Positions 32,510 to 40,451 of a DNA stretch of 64,000 nt are shown piece by piece. The stretch's first letter is position 1; every line of letters starts with the position of its first letter. The stretch is from Acidobacteriota bacterium (GTDB lineage Bacteria; Acidobacteriota; Terriglobia; Terriglobales; Acidobacteriaceae): positions 310,001-374,000 of the forward strand of contig JAJXZL010000005.1 of assembly GCA_021780075.1 (NCBI GenBank), written 5' to 3'. The translations under genes were made by a program, and so were the position numbers. The notes under the pieces are model-generated. The model was not told the origin of the DNA. It worked only from the letters and a program-made list of their open reading frames with translations, and ran no database searches.

Positions 32510-33355
32510 CTACAGGACCGCCTCGACCTTCAGTGGTTCGCGTTGGTCGGCACCGAAACTCAGCTGATAAATCTGCGGCGCATTGTCGGCCGAGCTTTGA
32601 AAACTGATGACGCCCGTTGTCTTCTCTCCAGGCAAAAGATCGCGATGAGCCGATTCCGCCTGCATGACAGCGAGGCTGGAGCCTGGCTTTGCTTTGAAAG
32701 CGGCAAAGGTCTGCGGCGCCAATTGGTGATCTCTGAGACTCACGAGAGAGACGGGCCTCGCGGTCGGAATCGGAAGACACACATCCGGCGTTGTCAGTCG
32801 GAACGGAGCGTCGGTTTGGTTGGCAACCGAATAGCGAATGTATATCCGGTCCTTCGCGCGAAAGACCTGCTCCAGGCTAACCTCCACGCGGCTCGGGGCG
32901 GGCTTGACCGAATCGTGAGCGATGTCTTCGGACCCCATCATCGCCTGCGTAAGAACCAATGACGCGATCTTGCGAATTTCGGCGTCCGATGGCTCGGTAG
33001 AAGCGAGTGCGCTGGCGCGGGGCTTGGGTGCAGGCTCCGCGCGGACCAGGACGTCCATTGCGGCAAGCTGGCCGGCCGGATCGAGCTCGTAGCTCAACTC
33101 CCGCGTTGCAGTCCAGACAAAAAGGTTTGTCGATACCCCCGGCTGGAGAGGCTTCACGAAGACCTTGTCGTCGTGGCGCTCCACCTGAAAACTGTCTGGA
33201 TCGCCGATAGCAAGTGTCGTCACCGTCTCGCCAAATTCAAGAACCGTGAGATGGTTGAGCGATGTTTCGACGTGGCGAATCTGACTCTGGGTCGTCGTCT
33301 GCGCCCCGGCCGCGACAACCCCAAAGATAAGAGCAATTGTCATGAGCGTCTCCAT
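32510..33355 (-). CDS. VirB9/TrbG-like secretion protein
   Basis: 281 residues from the ATG at 33355, which has GGAGG five bases upstream. A signal peptide (METLMTIALIFGVVAAGA) is followed by a beta-rich domain (LTVLEFGETVTTLAIGDPDS, VFVKPLQPGVSTNLFVWTAT). That part resembles the N-terminal domain of VirB9/TrbG. The C-terminal half has beta-segments such as IYIRYSVANQTDAPFRL. A second protein of the same type is at 48826. Such proteins line the outer-membrane core. It begins a separate unit, since a terminator lies just upstream. Confidence 0.65.
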   Translation of the reverse strand: METLMTIALIFGVVAAGAQTTTQSQIRHVETSLNHLTVLEFGETVTTLAIGDPDSFQVERHDDKVFVKPLQPGVSTNLFVWTATRELSYELDPAGQLAAMDVLVRAEPAPKPRASALASTEPSDAEIRKIASLVLTQAMMGSEDIAHDSVKPAPSRVEVSLEQVFRAKDRIYIRYSVANQTDAPFRLTTPDVCLPIPTARPVSLVSLRDHQLAPQTFAAFKAKPGSSLAVMQAESAHRDLLPGEKTTGVISFQSSADNAPQIYQLSFGADQREPLKVEAVL

Positions 33356-33371
33356 GGCGGCCTCCTTGGAC

Positions 33372-33418
33372 AAAAAAGGTGAAGGAGAAGCTGAGCCTTT
33401 AGCTCATGCTTCTCCTTC
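33372..33418 (-). terminator. Rho-independent terminator after the polymerase-like gene
   Basis: A perfect 10-bp outer stem (GAAGGAGAAG/CTTCTCCTTC, 33381-33418) encloses a further GAGC/GCTC pairing. Read on the minus strand it is followed three bases later by a T6 run (33372-33377). It lies six bases past the stop of the 859-residue gene and just before the VirB9-like start, so it should separate the two. Confidence 0.8.
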
Positions 33419-33423
33419 GCGGG

Positions 33424-36003
33424 TTAAGAATGCTCCGTTGAGACTGGAACACTGGTGTTTTCGAAGACTAGCGACCGCTTCCCCTTGTACTGGAAGAGAA
33501 AGACCCTCTTCTCGCAATCTGGGCCTTCCGGATTCGCCATCCGCTCGACGAGAAACGCCCTTTGCTCGCCGTCGAACCAGACGTAGCCGTTGACGGTTTT
33601 CGGCAGCCGTACACGAACCCGTTGACCGCCGGTCATCTCCGCAAAGACATCGACCACCTCTTGCGGAAACGCCTGGAAGAGGACCGCGCCGGAACCCGAA
33701 CCGCCGGTGACAACGGAATTCATCGCCTGCGCCCACGCCCGCCGATTCTCCTCCTTGCCTTGCGCCCAGTAGTGGATGAAAAGATGCAACGAGCTGAATT
33801 GCTCCCTTGCATCCTGCTCGTGCTCCCAGAGGGCCGCTTGCGCCTTGTTTCGCGCAAGCACCGCCGCCTTCTTCTTGTCCTTGTCGTCGCTCTGACGCAC
33901 GGTTTCCCATTGCGCCTGAGCGTCCTTGAGTTGCTGTTTGACTTCTTCCTCGCGCTGGACGATCCGGCTGGCGATGTCGCCATAGATCGAATTCACTAAT
34001 TGGCATTCCTCGAACATCTCCCGGGTGACGGTTTCGCCCGTGAACAATCCGCGGAAGTCTTCGATCCCCACCTTCTCTTCGAAGCCGCTGCCGGTCTCGT
34101 CGGGAAGAAAGCCGATCTCCTTGCGCAAGACGTTATAGAGCCTTCCAACCTTATCCGTATCTGCGACCTCAAGATGGGCGGGCAGATCCGACACTCTACG
34201 CTCGCGCTTATAGCGGAGCCAGGGCGCCGGCGCTACTTCCTTCCTGATTTCGCTGACAACGGACTCATCGATCTCGACCCTATGTTTCAAGGAATCGAGT
34301 GCGTTCTGCAGTTGCTCCACAAGCTTGTAGGCCAGGTCTGGCCGTCCCGCAGCAAGGCATGAGGTCTTCAGATCGGTAATCGATCCGATCCGGTTTCCCC
34401 GCGCCTTCATGGCAACCGGGCAGGCATTCCACCAGGGGGACTTGGCCTTTTTGAGCTTCGTCTTCTCCTGACGGAACCTTTCCCCATATGCGATTCTCCC
34501 CGCAACAAACTTCGGAAACTGATCGCATGGCATGACGCAGATGGTGTCGAAGTCGAAGTCGCCGCCATTCTTGCTCGCGGTCTTCGAATGAAGGATGTAA
34601 GTGCCCTCCATGTGAAGCTGCTGCGCAAGTAGAGACGCGGTCTCCGGCTCATCGAAGTTGGTTGCTCCGAGCGCCTTTTGGAGCGCCGGAACAAGCTCTG
34701 AGTTGGTGAGATGGCGAACAGGTAAGAGATCCTCCTGCATCCGAATCGGATAGCGGATGCAAAGGCCGTTCTCCGCCGCCAACGATGTGATCGAGCTGTC
34801 TTCCGGTATCCAGTCCGACGCCGAGAGAATCTTTCCCCGGTGTTCGATCAGGACGCCGTCGTCCGCGAGAGCGAACGATGGCAGCTTCAGATCCGCGCTC
34901 GTGCAAGCACGAAATGCCCAGCGCGCGAGCTTACGGTTGAGTTGGTTGAAGACGTAGGGAATCTTGATGGCGTTTCCGCTACGATCCGCCAACAGTACCG
35001 CCTCCGCCGGGTCACACCCCTCTGAAGCGGGATCGTCCTCTCGCCCCAGTGCGTCGGGGTCGAAGCCGACACCATCGTCGATCGGTGTAACCTCGGACTT
35101 GCCGATTACGTCGAACAACGCTTGGTAGTCGCCTTCGTCCCATGCCTTGCGCATTGCCTTGATTCGCTTGAGCGCCAACAGCTTCAGTTCGAACTGCAGC
35201 GCCTCTTCCGAAGCATGTTCGATCAAGGTGTAGCTTGACCCAAACTCCGATTCACGGGAAACCTGCTTGATCCCGAGAATCGCCGGACCGGCAAACATGC
35301 GGCCCGATGTGCCCAGTTGAGGAAGAAAGCGAACGCTTCCCTTGAGGGCCGGTTTGCAGGCGCTTTCCGGGAGAACGACATCGACCCCGAGCCTGTCGGC
35401 CACGCGGTCGCTCATCGCCTTCAAAGCGCCTTTTGCCTGCTTCGGTTCGCTCGCGTCAAATGCCAGGCGAAACTGGCAGAAACGACTTGTGCCGATCTTG
35501 AGCTTCCGGTAGAGGGATTCACTCGCCCAGCCCCGGCAGTCGTTGGTGCCAAGGACATGGTCCTTGACCACAGCGATGCGCAGGCCGGGTTCCTCTACCA
35601 TTAGCTTGCAGTCGGAGACAAGGATCGCAAAGTACACGATCGCCGCCTCGGGCCAATGCTGAAAGCGCTCAGCTATCGGGCCAGCGTGCGCCTGGTCGAC
35701 GAAGTAGAACTTGCCATCCTTCGCCGAGCCGCTTGCGCCCACCAGCTTGTATTCGACCCCGCCGTAATGAATGCTCGACATGCGGTTCTCGACCACAGAC
35801 TGCTCATACGGCGTCAACTCATACGGCACACTGACACGAGCCACTCGGATGCCGGGGTAAAGCTGCCCAAGGAGTTTCCCTTGAAGCGTGTCCTTTCTTC
35901 CGAGTCTGGTTGGCTTGCGGGTCACTTCACCGGACGCATCGATCCTCAACTCGAGAATGAGCTGCTGATCGAGTGCCGCGTTTTGTGTCCTGTTCGCTGT
36001 CAT
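33424..36003 (-). CDS. 859-residue protein with RdRP/QDE-1-like polymerase motifs
   Basis: No family is certain, but an ordered series of motifs resembles the two-barrel (double-psi) RNA polymerases of eukaryotic RdRP/QDE-1/YonO type. Residues about 152-190 read NDCRGWASESLYRKL and CQFRLAFDAS, echoing 'DGcG.is..la' then 'fQ.R'. Residues 378-390, ALADDGVLIEHRG, echo the 'c.D..GvLe.Gq' block. Residues 415-430, CIRYPIRMQEDLLPVR, echo 'v.rnPclhpgDir'. Residues 480-500 contain GGDFDFDTICVMPCDQFP, which resembles 'GgDlDGDxyfv.wD..liP', the metal-binding DxDxD loop; here the usual Gly is Phe. The C-terminal 250 residues hold a coiled coil (about 675-730). The gene lies alone between a 240-base leader and a strong terminator, inside the conjugation cluster. 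Function inferred by eye only. Confidence 0.5.
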   Translation of the reverse strand: MTANRTQNAALDQQLILELRIDASGEVTRKPTRLGRKDTLQGKLLGQLYPGIRVARVSVPYELTPYEQSVVENRMSSIHYGGVEYKLVGASGSAKDGKFYFVDQAHAGPIAERFQHWPEAAIVYFAILVSDCKLMVEEPGLRIAVVKDHVLGTNDCRGWASESLYRKLKIGTSRFCQFRLAFDASEPKQAKGALKAMSDRVADRLGVDVVLPESACKPALKGSVRFLPQLGTSGRMFAGPAILGIKQVSRESEFGSSYTLIEHASEEALQFELKLLALKRIKAMRKAWDEGDYQALFDVIGKSEVTPIDDGVGFDPDALGREDDPASEGCDPAEAVLLADRSGNAIKIPYVFNQLNRKLARWAFRACTSADLKLPSFALADDGVLIEHRGKILSASDWIPEDSSITSLAAENGLCIRYPIRMQEDLLPVRHLTNSELVPALQKALGATNFDEPETASLLAQQLHMEGTYILHSKTASKNGGDFDFDTICVMPCDQFPKFVAGRIAYGERFRQEKTKLKKAKSPWWNACPVAMKARGNRIGSITDLKTSCLAAGRPDLAYKLVEQLQNALDSLKHRVEIDESVVSEIRKEVAPAPWLRYKRERRVSDLPAHLEVADTDKVGRLYNVLRKEIGFLPDETGSGFEEKVGIEDFRGLFTGETVTREMFEECQLVNSIYGDIASRIVQREEEVKQQLKDAQAQWETVRQSDDKDKKKAAVLARNKAQAALWEHEQDAREQFSSLHLFIHYWAQGKEENRRAWAQAMNSVVTGGSGSGAVLFQAFPQEVVDVFAEMTGGQRVRVRLPKTVNGYVWFDGEQRAFLVERMANPEGPDCEKRVFLFQYKGKRSLVFENTSVPVSTEHS

Positions 36004-36174
36004 GTTCTCCTCACTTGTCTGGCGCTTCGAGACGAAGTGACAAGAGGTGGCTGATTGCCGGTCCTCAATCTCCTCGCCTGGCCGCCCGGGTTAGGGGTGG
36101 GTGTTAGCCGAACCAGGCTTCGAGAGTCGAAAACCGGGTCAGCGGAATTCCTCATCGCGTGTGCGATAAGGCGT

Positions 36175-36219
36175 CAAAGGAGGCGACATGAGCCATGTTT
36201 CAGGTTTGTCTCCTCTTTG
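36175..36219. other. Imperfect hairpin between genes
   Basis: CAAAGGAGGCGACA (36175-36188) pairs with TGTCTCCTCTTTG (36207-36219) apart from one bulge and one mismatch. It lies between the 99-residue gene and the polymerase-like gene. There is no T-run, so it could be a leader structure or transcript-processing site. Confidence 0.35.
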
Positions 36220-36243
36220 AATCCGTACTGACCTTGTGTGGCC

Positions 36244-36543
36244 CTACTTGCGCAGGGGCCGCTTGACCAATGTCGGAGATCCTCCCTGTATCTCCGCTTC
36301 CGCCTTATAGGCGAGAACGGTGTAGATTACGCCGTTCTTCGACTGAAATGCTCTGATCAGAGCCTCGCCTTCGCTCGCCACCTCGGCGCCAAGCTCAGGC
36401 TTGTCGATGGATGAGCCATCTTTTGCAAGAAAGTAGCGGGCGACCTCCTCGCTTTGCTGGCGCGGTTTGCGGCGACGTTGCGGTGCCGCCTGTCCCGCCG
36501 GCGCTTGCATCTCCGCCACTTTTGCGAGTGCAGTTTCCATCAT
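36244..36543 (-). CDS. Small basic hypothetical protein at the end of the T4SS operon
   Basis: 99 residues; either of two adjacent ATGs (36543, 36540) may start it, the second being better spaced from GGGAGG. An Ala/Gln/Pro/Arg-rich N-terminus (APQRRRKPRQQSEEVARYFL) is followed by a small folded region. The start overlaps the VirB8 stop, so it belongs to the same operon. Not recognised. Confidence 0.58.
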   Translation of the reverse strand: MMETALAKVAEMQAPAGQAAPQRRRKPRQQSEEVARYFLAKDGSSIDKPELGAEVASEGEALIRAFQSKNGVIYTVLAYKAEAEIQGGSPTLVKRPLRK

Positions 36544-37283
36544 CGGCCTCCCTGCTTTGGTGTGTCGTCCCCACCCGGAATCAGGTCGGGCGTGTTAAGA
36601 ATCTGATTCATTCGCTCGCCATCGATTGGGCGCTCACTGAAGTCGGCAATCCACAGCCCGTCCGGATTTACGTCGGATCGGCGGTCCGGAATCAACCGAA
36701 TGCGGTATTCGCTGACGAAGTGGTCTGTTGTCTCAATTCCATTCGACAGGTGGTGAACGTCCTTCACGCCGTAGACGAGATAGGTGAGCGGCTCTCTAGG
36801 AATTGTGTCAATCTCGCGAAGGTGGAAGACGGACTGAATCTGGCCGTCATCGATCTTGCCGCGAGTGTCGTTGTCGCTCATCGCCTTCAGCGTGTAGGCG
36901 CGCAAATTGCGCGTCATCATATTGAGACTGGCAGCCCAGTGATCGTCCACATCGGATGGCGAGTAATTGAGGTAGCTGGTCAGGAAGCGCTTCACGAAGG
37001 CCTCGTCCAGGAATTGATCGGTGCCGCCGGTGGCAAGATCGTCCACTGCGCCCTTTGCAGGCTTTCCTAGCACGGAAGCATCGCCATTGGGACCGATGCG
37101 AATGACGGTTGGCGGCTGCATGCGCACGAAGACTGCAAATCCGATCGCCAACAGCGCAATTGGAATCGTCAGAAAGGCGAGCAGCCAGGCACGGTTCGCA
37201 TTAGCGCGGAGGGCCCCATCCATTTCGTAATACTTCGGCCTTGCCAGGGCCGCTTCGTTCGCTGTAGCTGTGCTGGTTTTCAT
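36540..37283 (-). CDS. VirB8/TraE-like secretion protein
   Basis: 247 residues. A cytoplasmic N-terminus is followed by one transmembrane helix (AWLLAFLTIPIALLAIGFAVFV, about residues 32-53), then a periplasmic domain with FVKRFLTSYLNYSPSDVDDHW, as in VirB8 NTF2-like domains, and IVYGV-type strands. Size and topology fit VirB8, a nucleation factor of the inner-membrane complex. GGAGG lies six bases before the ATG. It follows VirB6 in the same operon. Confidence 0.72.
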   Translation of the reverse strand: MKTSTATANEAALARPKYYEMDGALRANANRAWLLAFLTIPIALLAIGFAVFVRMQPPTVIRIGPNGDASVLGKPAKGAVDDLATGGTDQFLDEAFVKRFLTSYLNYSPSDVDDHWAASLNMMTRNLRAYTLKAMSDNDTRGKIDDGQIQSVFHLREIDTIPREPLTYLVYGVKDVHHLSNGIETTDHFVSEYRIRLIPDRRSDVNPDGLWIADFSERPIDGERMNQILNTPDLIPGGDDTPKQGGR

Positions 37284-37291
37284 CCGTCCTC

Positions 37292-38686
37292 CTACTCCTT
37301 ATGGCTTGTGGCGCTTACGACGCTTCTCGCTGCAATCCGGGCGGCATGGTACGCAGTCCAAGTCCCCAGGTTGTACCGATGTACAGTCGGTCCTCTTCGC
37401 ATTGGCGCCGCCGATTTGTTGATGACCCCGGATTTCCGACTTCCTCCACCGGACTGAGCCTGTGAGACCGCGGAATCTTGCGTCGGGGCACTGATTGCTC
37501 CACTGTTTTCGTCGCTGGGTTCGTCCACGCCCATGACGTCGCTAATCGAACTGCGAATCTGCTCGGCGTGGCCTTCGAGTGTGGGAGCACCCTCACCCAG
37601 CGAGAATCCATTGGCGGCAGAAGATGCGGCGATGGGTGCCGGCTGCGGCGGCGCAGGCTGGTTTCCAATTGCCGAACCCGTGAGCGCTCGGGCGGCTCCC
37701 GCCGTCGCTGAACCGGCAGAGCCCCCAGCTGAAGCTGCGCCTGCGGAACTCCCGCGCGCAGCCGCCACGCCGGCCGCGGCTCCTTCAAAACCGGCTGCGC
37801 CTGCGGTCAATGCCGTGACCGCCGTGCCCACCATCGCAACCGCGGTGCTTCCCACATCGCCGCTGACGATGCGTTTCGCAATGAATGGGATGACTGCGAT
37901 CGCAAGCGAGTAAACAATACTCACAATGCCGATCAGAATTGAACCTTCGAGGTTGCCCAGGCCGCCAAGGAAGTTGTTTTGACTGAGCATCTGGCCAATT
38001 TGGCCCATTTGAACTGCGCTCAGCAGCGCCCCAAAGCCTCCGTAGAGGATGGGCCACGCATTCCAAATGAAGATATTCTCTACATAGGCCTTGGCGATGC
38101 GATTAGCTGCGCCCAGCGGCATGAGAGCGATTACGATCGGTCCAAAGATGTACAGAATGCTGCCGTAAAAAATATAGAAGAACCCGAAGACAACAATAAC
38201 GATTGGATAGAGGAGGTATGCAACAAGAATCAGTAGGGCATCCAGCAGCCCAGGAATATCTCCGGTGATGATTCCCCACAGTTTTTGGAAGCCAACTTGG
38301 TTGAATTGCGTCATCAAATCGCTCTTCCAGTTGTCGAGGAGGTTCAGCCCTCCAGATGCGTTATTGATCCAGTTGCCGGCGTTCACAAAGCCCTGATTCA
38401 CTGTTGTGAATACGGTTCCGTAGTTCATCACCACAACCGCTGTGGCCACATACTTGATCAGGCTCGTGCCGAGCCCCCGGACGTCCCCTCCATGCAAGGC
38501 TGATTGATAGACTTGCCACAGAAACCCAACAACCAGGACAACATAAGCCACGTTCTGCATCCCGGCGGTAATGCCGGTTGAATCGATACCAGACATTGCC
38601 TGCGTCTCGAACCGCTCGAACAGACTCAGCTGCGTCGATTGAAAGAACGCGAGCATCATCTCGGGATGGAAGTGGGCGTACAGCAT
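37292..38686 (-). CDS. VirB6/TrbL-like polytopic channel protein
   Basis: 464 residues. About six hydrophobic helices lie between residues 45 and 290, for example NVAYVVLVVGFLWQVYQSAL, LILVAYLLYPIVIVVFGFFY, ILYIFGPIVIALMPLG and IVYSLAIAVIPFIAKRI. A long Ala/Gly/Ser-rich, probably disordered C-terminus follows. This is the VirB6/TrbL pattern (inner-membrane channel). It starts seven bases after the second VirB5-like gene. Confidence 0.75.
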   Translation of the reverse strand: MLYAHFHPEMMLAFFQSTQLSLFERFETQAMSGIDSTGITAGMQNVAYVVLVVGFLWQVYQSALHGGDVRGLGTSLIKYVATAVVVMNYGTVFTTVNQGFVNAGNWINNASGGLNLLDNWKSDLMTQFNQVGFQKLWGIITGDIPGLLDALLILVAYLLYPIVIVVFGFFYIFYGSILYIFGPIVIALMPLGAANRIAKAYVENIFIWNAWPILYGGFGALLSAVQMGQIGQMLSQNNFLGGLGNLEGSILIGIVSIVYSLAIAVIPFIAKRIVSGDVGSTAVAMVGTAVTALTAGAAGFEGAAAGVAAARGSSAGAASAGGSAGSATAGAARALTGSAIGNQPAPPQPAPIAASSAANGFSLGEGAPTLEGHAEQIRSSISDVMGVDEPSDENSGAISAPTQDSAVSQAQSGGGSRKSGVINKSAAPMRRGPTVHRYNLGTWTAYHAARIAARSVVSATSHKE

Positions 38687-38692
38687 TTTCCG

Positions 38693-39598
38693 TCACCTGT
38701 TAGTCAGCGCTCCGTTGATGAGACTGTTATTCGTGGTATTGTCCGCGGTCGCCAGCTTCGCGAGCGCACTCTGATTCGCGAGATCGATGCCGCGCGTTCT
38801 CATCAGTTCCGCAAGTGCTGCCTGCGTGTAGGCATTGGCGCGCACCACCCATACGTCGGCCTCAGCTTCAAGAATCGGAGCGCTGCCGGGAGCAGCCTCG
38901 GAGATCTGCTGGCCCATCTGATTGGCCTCGTTCAACTCAGCATCTGAGAGGGCATCAATCTCAATCGCACGCTTCATCGCGTCCTGAGCCTCTGCATCTG
39001 TCATATCGGTCATCGTCCTGGTCTGCGGGGACGCCGCGTTCTGCGCCATGACAACGCCGTAGACGTTTTGAAACTGTCCCGATAAGACCGGCACATTGGC
39101 AGCGTTACGCGACAGCAAGAGCGACTCTAGGTTTTGCGACTGCGGCAGCGTGGCGCTCGATACGTTAACGTGGAACAGATTGCTTATCTGGTTAAACTGG
39201 TTCTCGAACTGCATCACCGAACTCTTGGCCTGGTTGATCGCGGTCAGAGGGTACATTACCTGCTGCTCGTACGTCGCCACGCTTTGTTCGTACTGATTGA
39301 TGGTCTTGAGCGGCGCGGCGATGAATGTGTTCATCAGCGACTGCATCTTCGAGAGTGCCGCCAGAATCGCAGCCGTGTCGATGCCGAATTGCCCGTTTGC
39401 CCGCGTTGGGAGAATGGCAAGCGCAGCGAGTACGACTACAGCCGCTTTAAGCAACGTCGGGCGGTACCAGGGATGCGCCTCGCGCGGGCTCCCTTCGACC
39501 GGATTTGTGGGTTTCGCCGGTTCCGGCAAGAGAACGGGGTTGCGCCGCCAGAAGAACGGCCTGCGCTGTTTGTTCGGATTGTTTCTTGGATCGGTCAT
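38693..39598 (-). CDS. VirB5/TrbJ-like secreted protein, copy 2
   Basis: 301 residues. A basic cytoplasmic N-terminus and one hydrophobic signal (LLKAAVVVLAALAILPTRANG) are followed by a long helical Gln/Asn-rich region (ALSKMQSLMNTFIAAPLKTI, QYEQSVATYEQQVMYPLTAI). VirB5/TrbJ proteins have this build and form minor pilus tips. The C-terminus matches the preceding paralogue (ending NSLINGALTNR against NSLITGALTAR), so the two are a tandem duplication. Confidence 0.7.
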   Translation of the reverse strand: MTDPRNNPNKQRRPFFWRRNPVLLPEPAKPTNPVEGSPREAHPWYRPTLLKAAVVVLAALAILPTRANGQFGIDTAAILAALSKMQSLMNTFIAAPLKTINQYEQSVATYEQQVMYPLTAINQAKSSVMQFENQFNQISNLFHVNVSSATLPQSQNLESLLLSRNAANVPVLSGQFQNVYGVVMAQNAASPQTRTMTDMTDAEAQDAMKRAIEIDALSDAELNEANQMGQQISEAAPGSAPILEAEADVWVVRANAYTQAALAELMRTRGIDLANQSALAKLATADNTTNNSLINGALTNR

Positions 39599-39608
39599 CG
39601 AAACCTCT

Positions 39609-40451
39609 CTATCGCGCCGTCAGCGCTCCCGTGATCAAACTGTTGATTCCCCCGGTCGCCGCTGTCCGGCGCTTGATGAGGACGTTGTCGTGCGCGATGC
39701 GCCCCGCCTCCTGCCGCAGCTCCGCCGCAAGCATCTTCTGGATGTATGCCTGGCAGCGAAGATTGGCGACCTGCGCCTGCGCTGTGAGAAAAGGATTGGA
39801 GCCGGGCGTACTGACCGCAACCTGATTCTCCATCTGGTTGGCTGTTTGGAGGATGACGTCCGCGCCCTGGTCGGCGATGAGTGTGGTCTTCAGGTTCTCT
39901 TGTCCTAGTGCGTCATCCACGTCCATCATCACGCGGTCCTGCGGCGAGGCTGTGTTGACCTGCGGGATCGCCCCATAGTTCGAAGTGAAGCTCGTCTGCA
40001 GGGCAGGAATCTCAGACGACAACCTGCTGTGCAAGATACTCTCGAACTGTTGCGGCCCGGGAGTCACCGCGCTTGTGAAGGGCGTGTTGAAGATTTGGTT
40101 CATTTGACCACGAAAGCTGTTGATCGAATTCGCGACGAAACCACGAGCTTGGTTGAGAGCAGCAAGCGGGGCCAAGACCGTCTGATAGAGCTTCTGTGTC
40201 TGCTGAATGACCTGATTGATCGAGCTGAGCGAGCTGCCGATGTCGTTCTGAATCGAGCTGAAGATCGAGTCGAAGATGCTCAGGAATTGCCCGTGCGCAT
40301 ACTTCGGCAAAACGAAGCACATCTCGATCATGAGAGTGCCAACAAGCAGTCTCCTTTTCCAGCGAGCACGGAAGAGCGGCGCACGGCGGCTCTTCGGGGC
40401 AGGATACGGTTCGCCGTTCAGGAGCAGTTCGAGTTCAGGCCTGTCATTCAT
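39609..40451 (-). CDS. VirB5/TrbJ-like secreted protein, copy 1
   Basis: 280 residues with an N-terminal hydrophobic signal (LLVGTLMIEMCFVLPKYAHG) and a helical periplasmic part rich in Gln/Asn/Ser (LSSINQVIQQTQKLYQTVLA). It overlaps the VirB4 stop by four bases (ATGA). The two VirB5-like copies share their overall build, the FNTPFTSAVTPGP/VSSATLPQS region and the C-terminal GALTxR, but are well diverged. Confidence 0.7.
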   Translation of the reverse strand: MNDRPELELLLNGEPYPAPKSRRAPLFRARWKRRLLVGTLMIEMCFVLPKYAHGQFLSIFDSIFSSIQNDIGSSLSSINQVIQQTQKLYQTVLAPLAALNQARGFVANSINSFRGQMNQIFNTPFTSAVTPGPQQFESILHSRLSSEIPALQTSFTSNYGAIPQVNTASPQDRVMMDVDDALGQENLKTTLIADQGADVILQTANQMENQVAVSTPGSNPFLTAQAQVANLRCQAYIQKMLAAELRQEAGRIAHDNVLIKRRTAATGGINSLITGALTAR

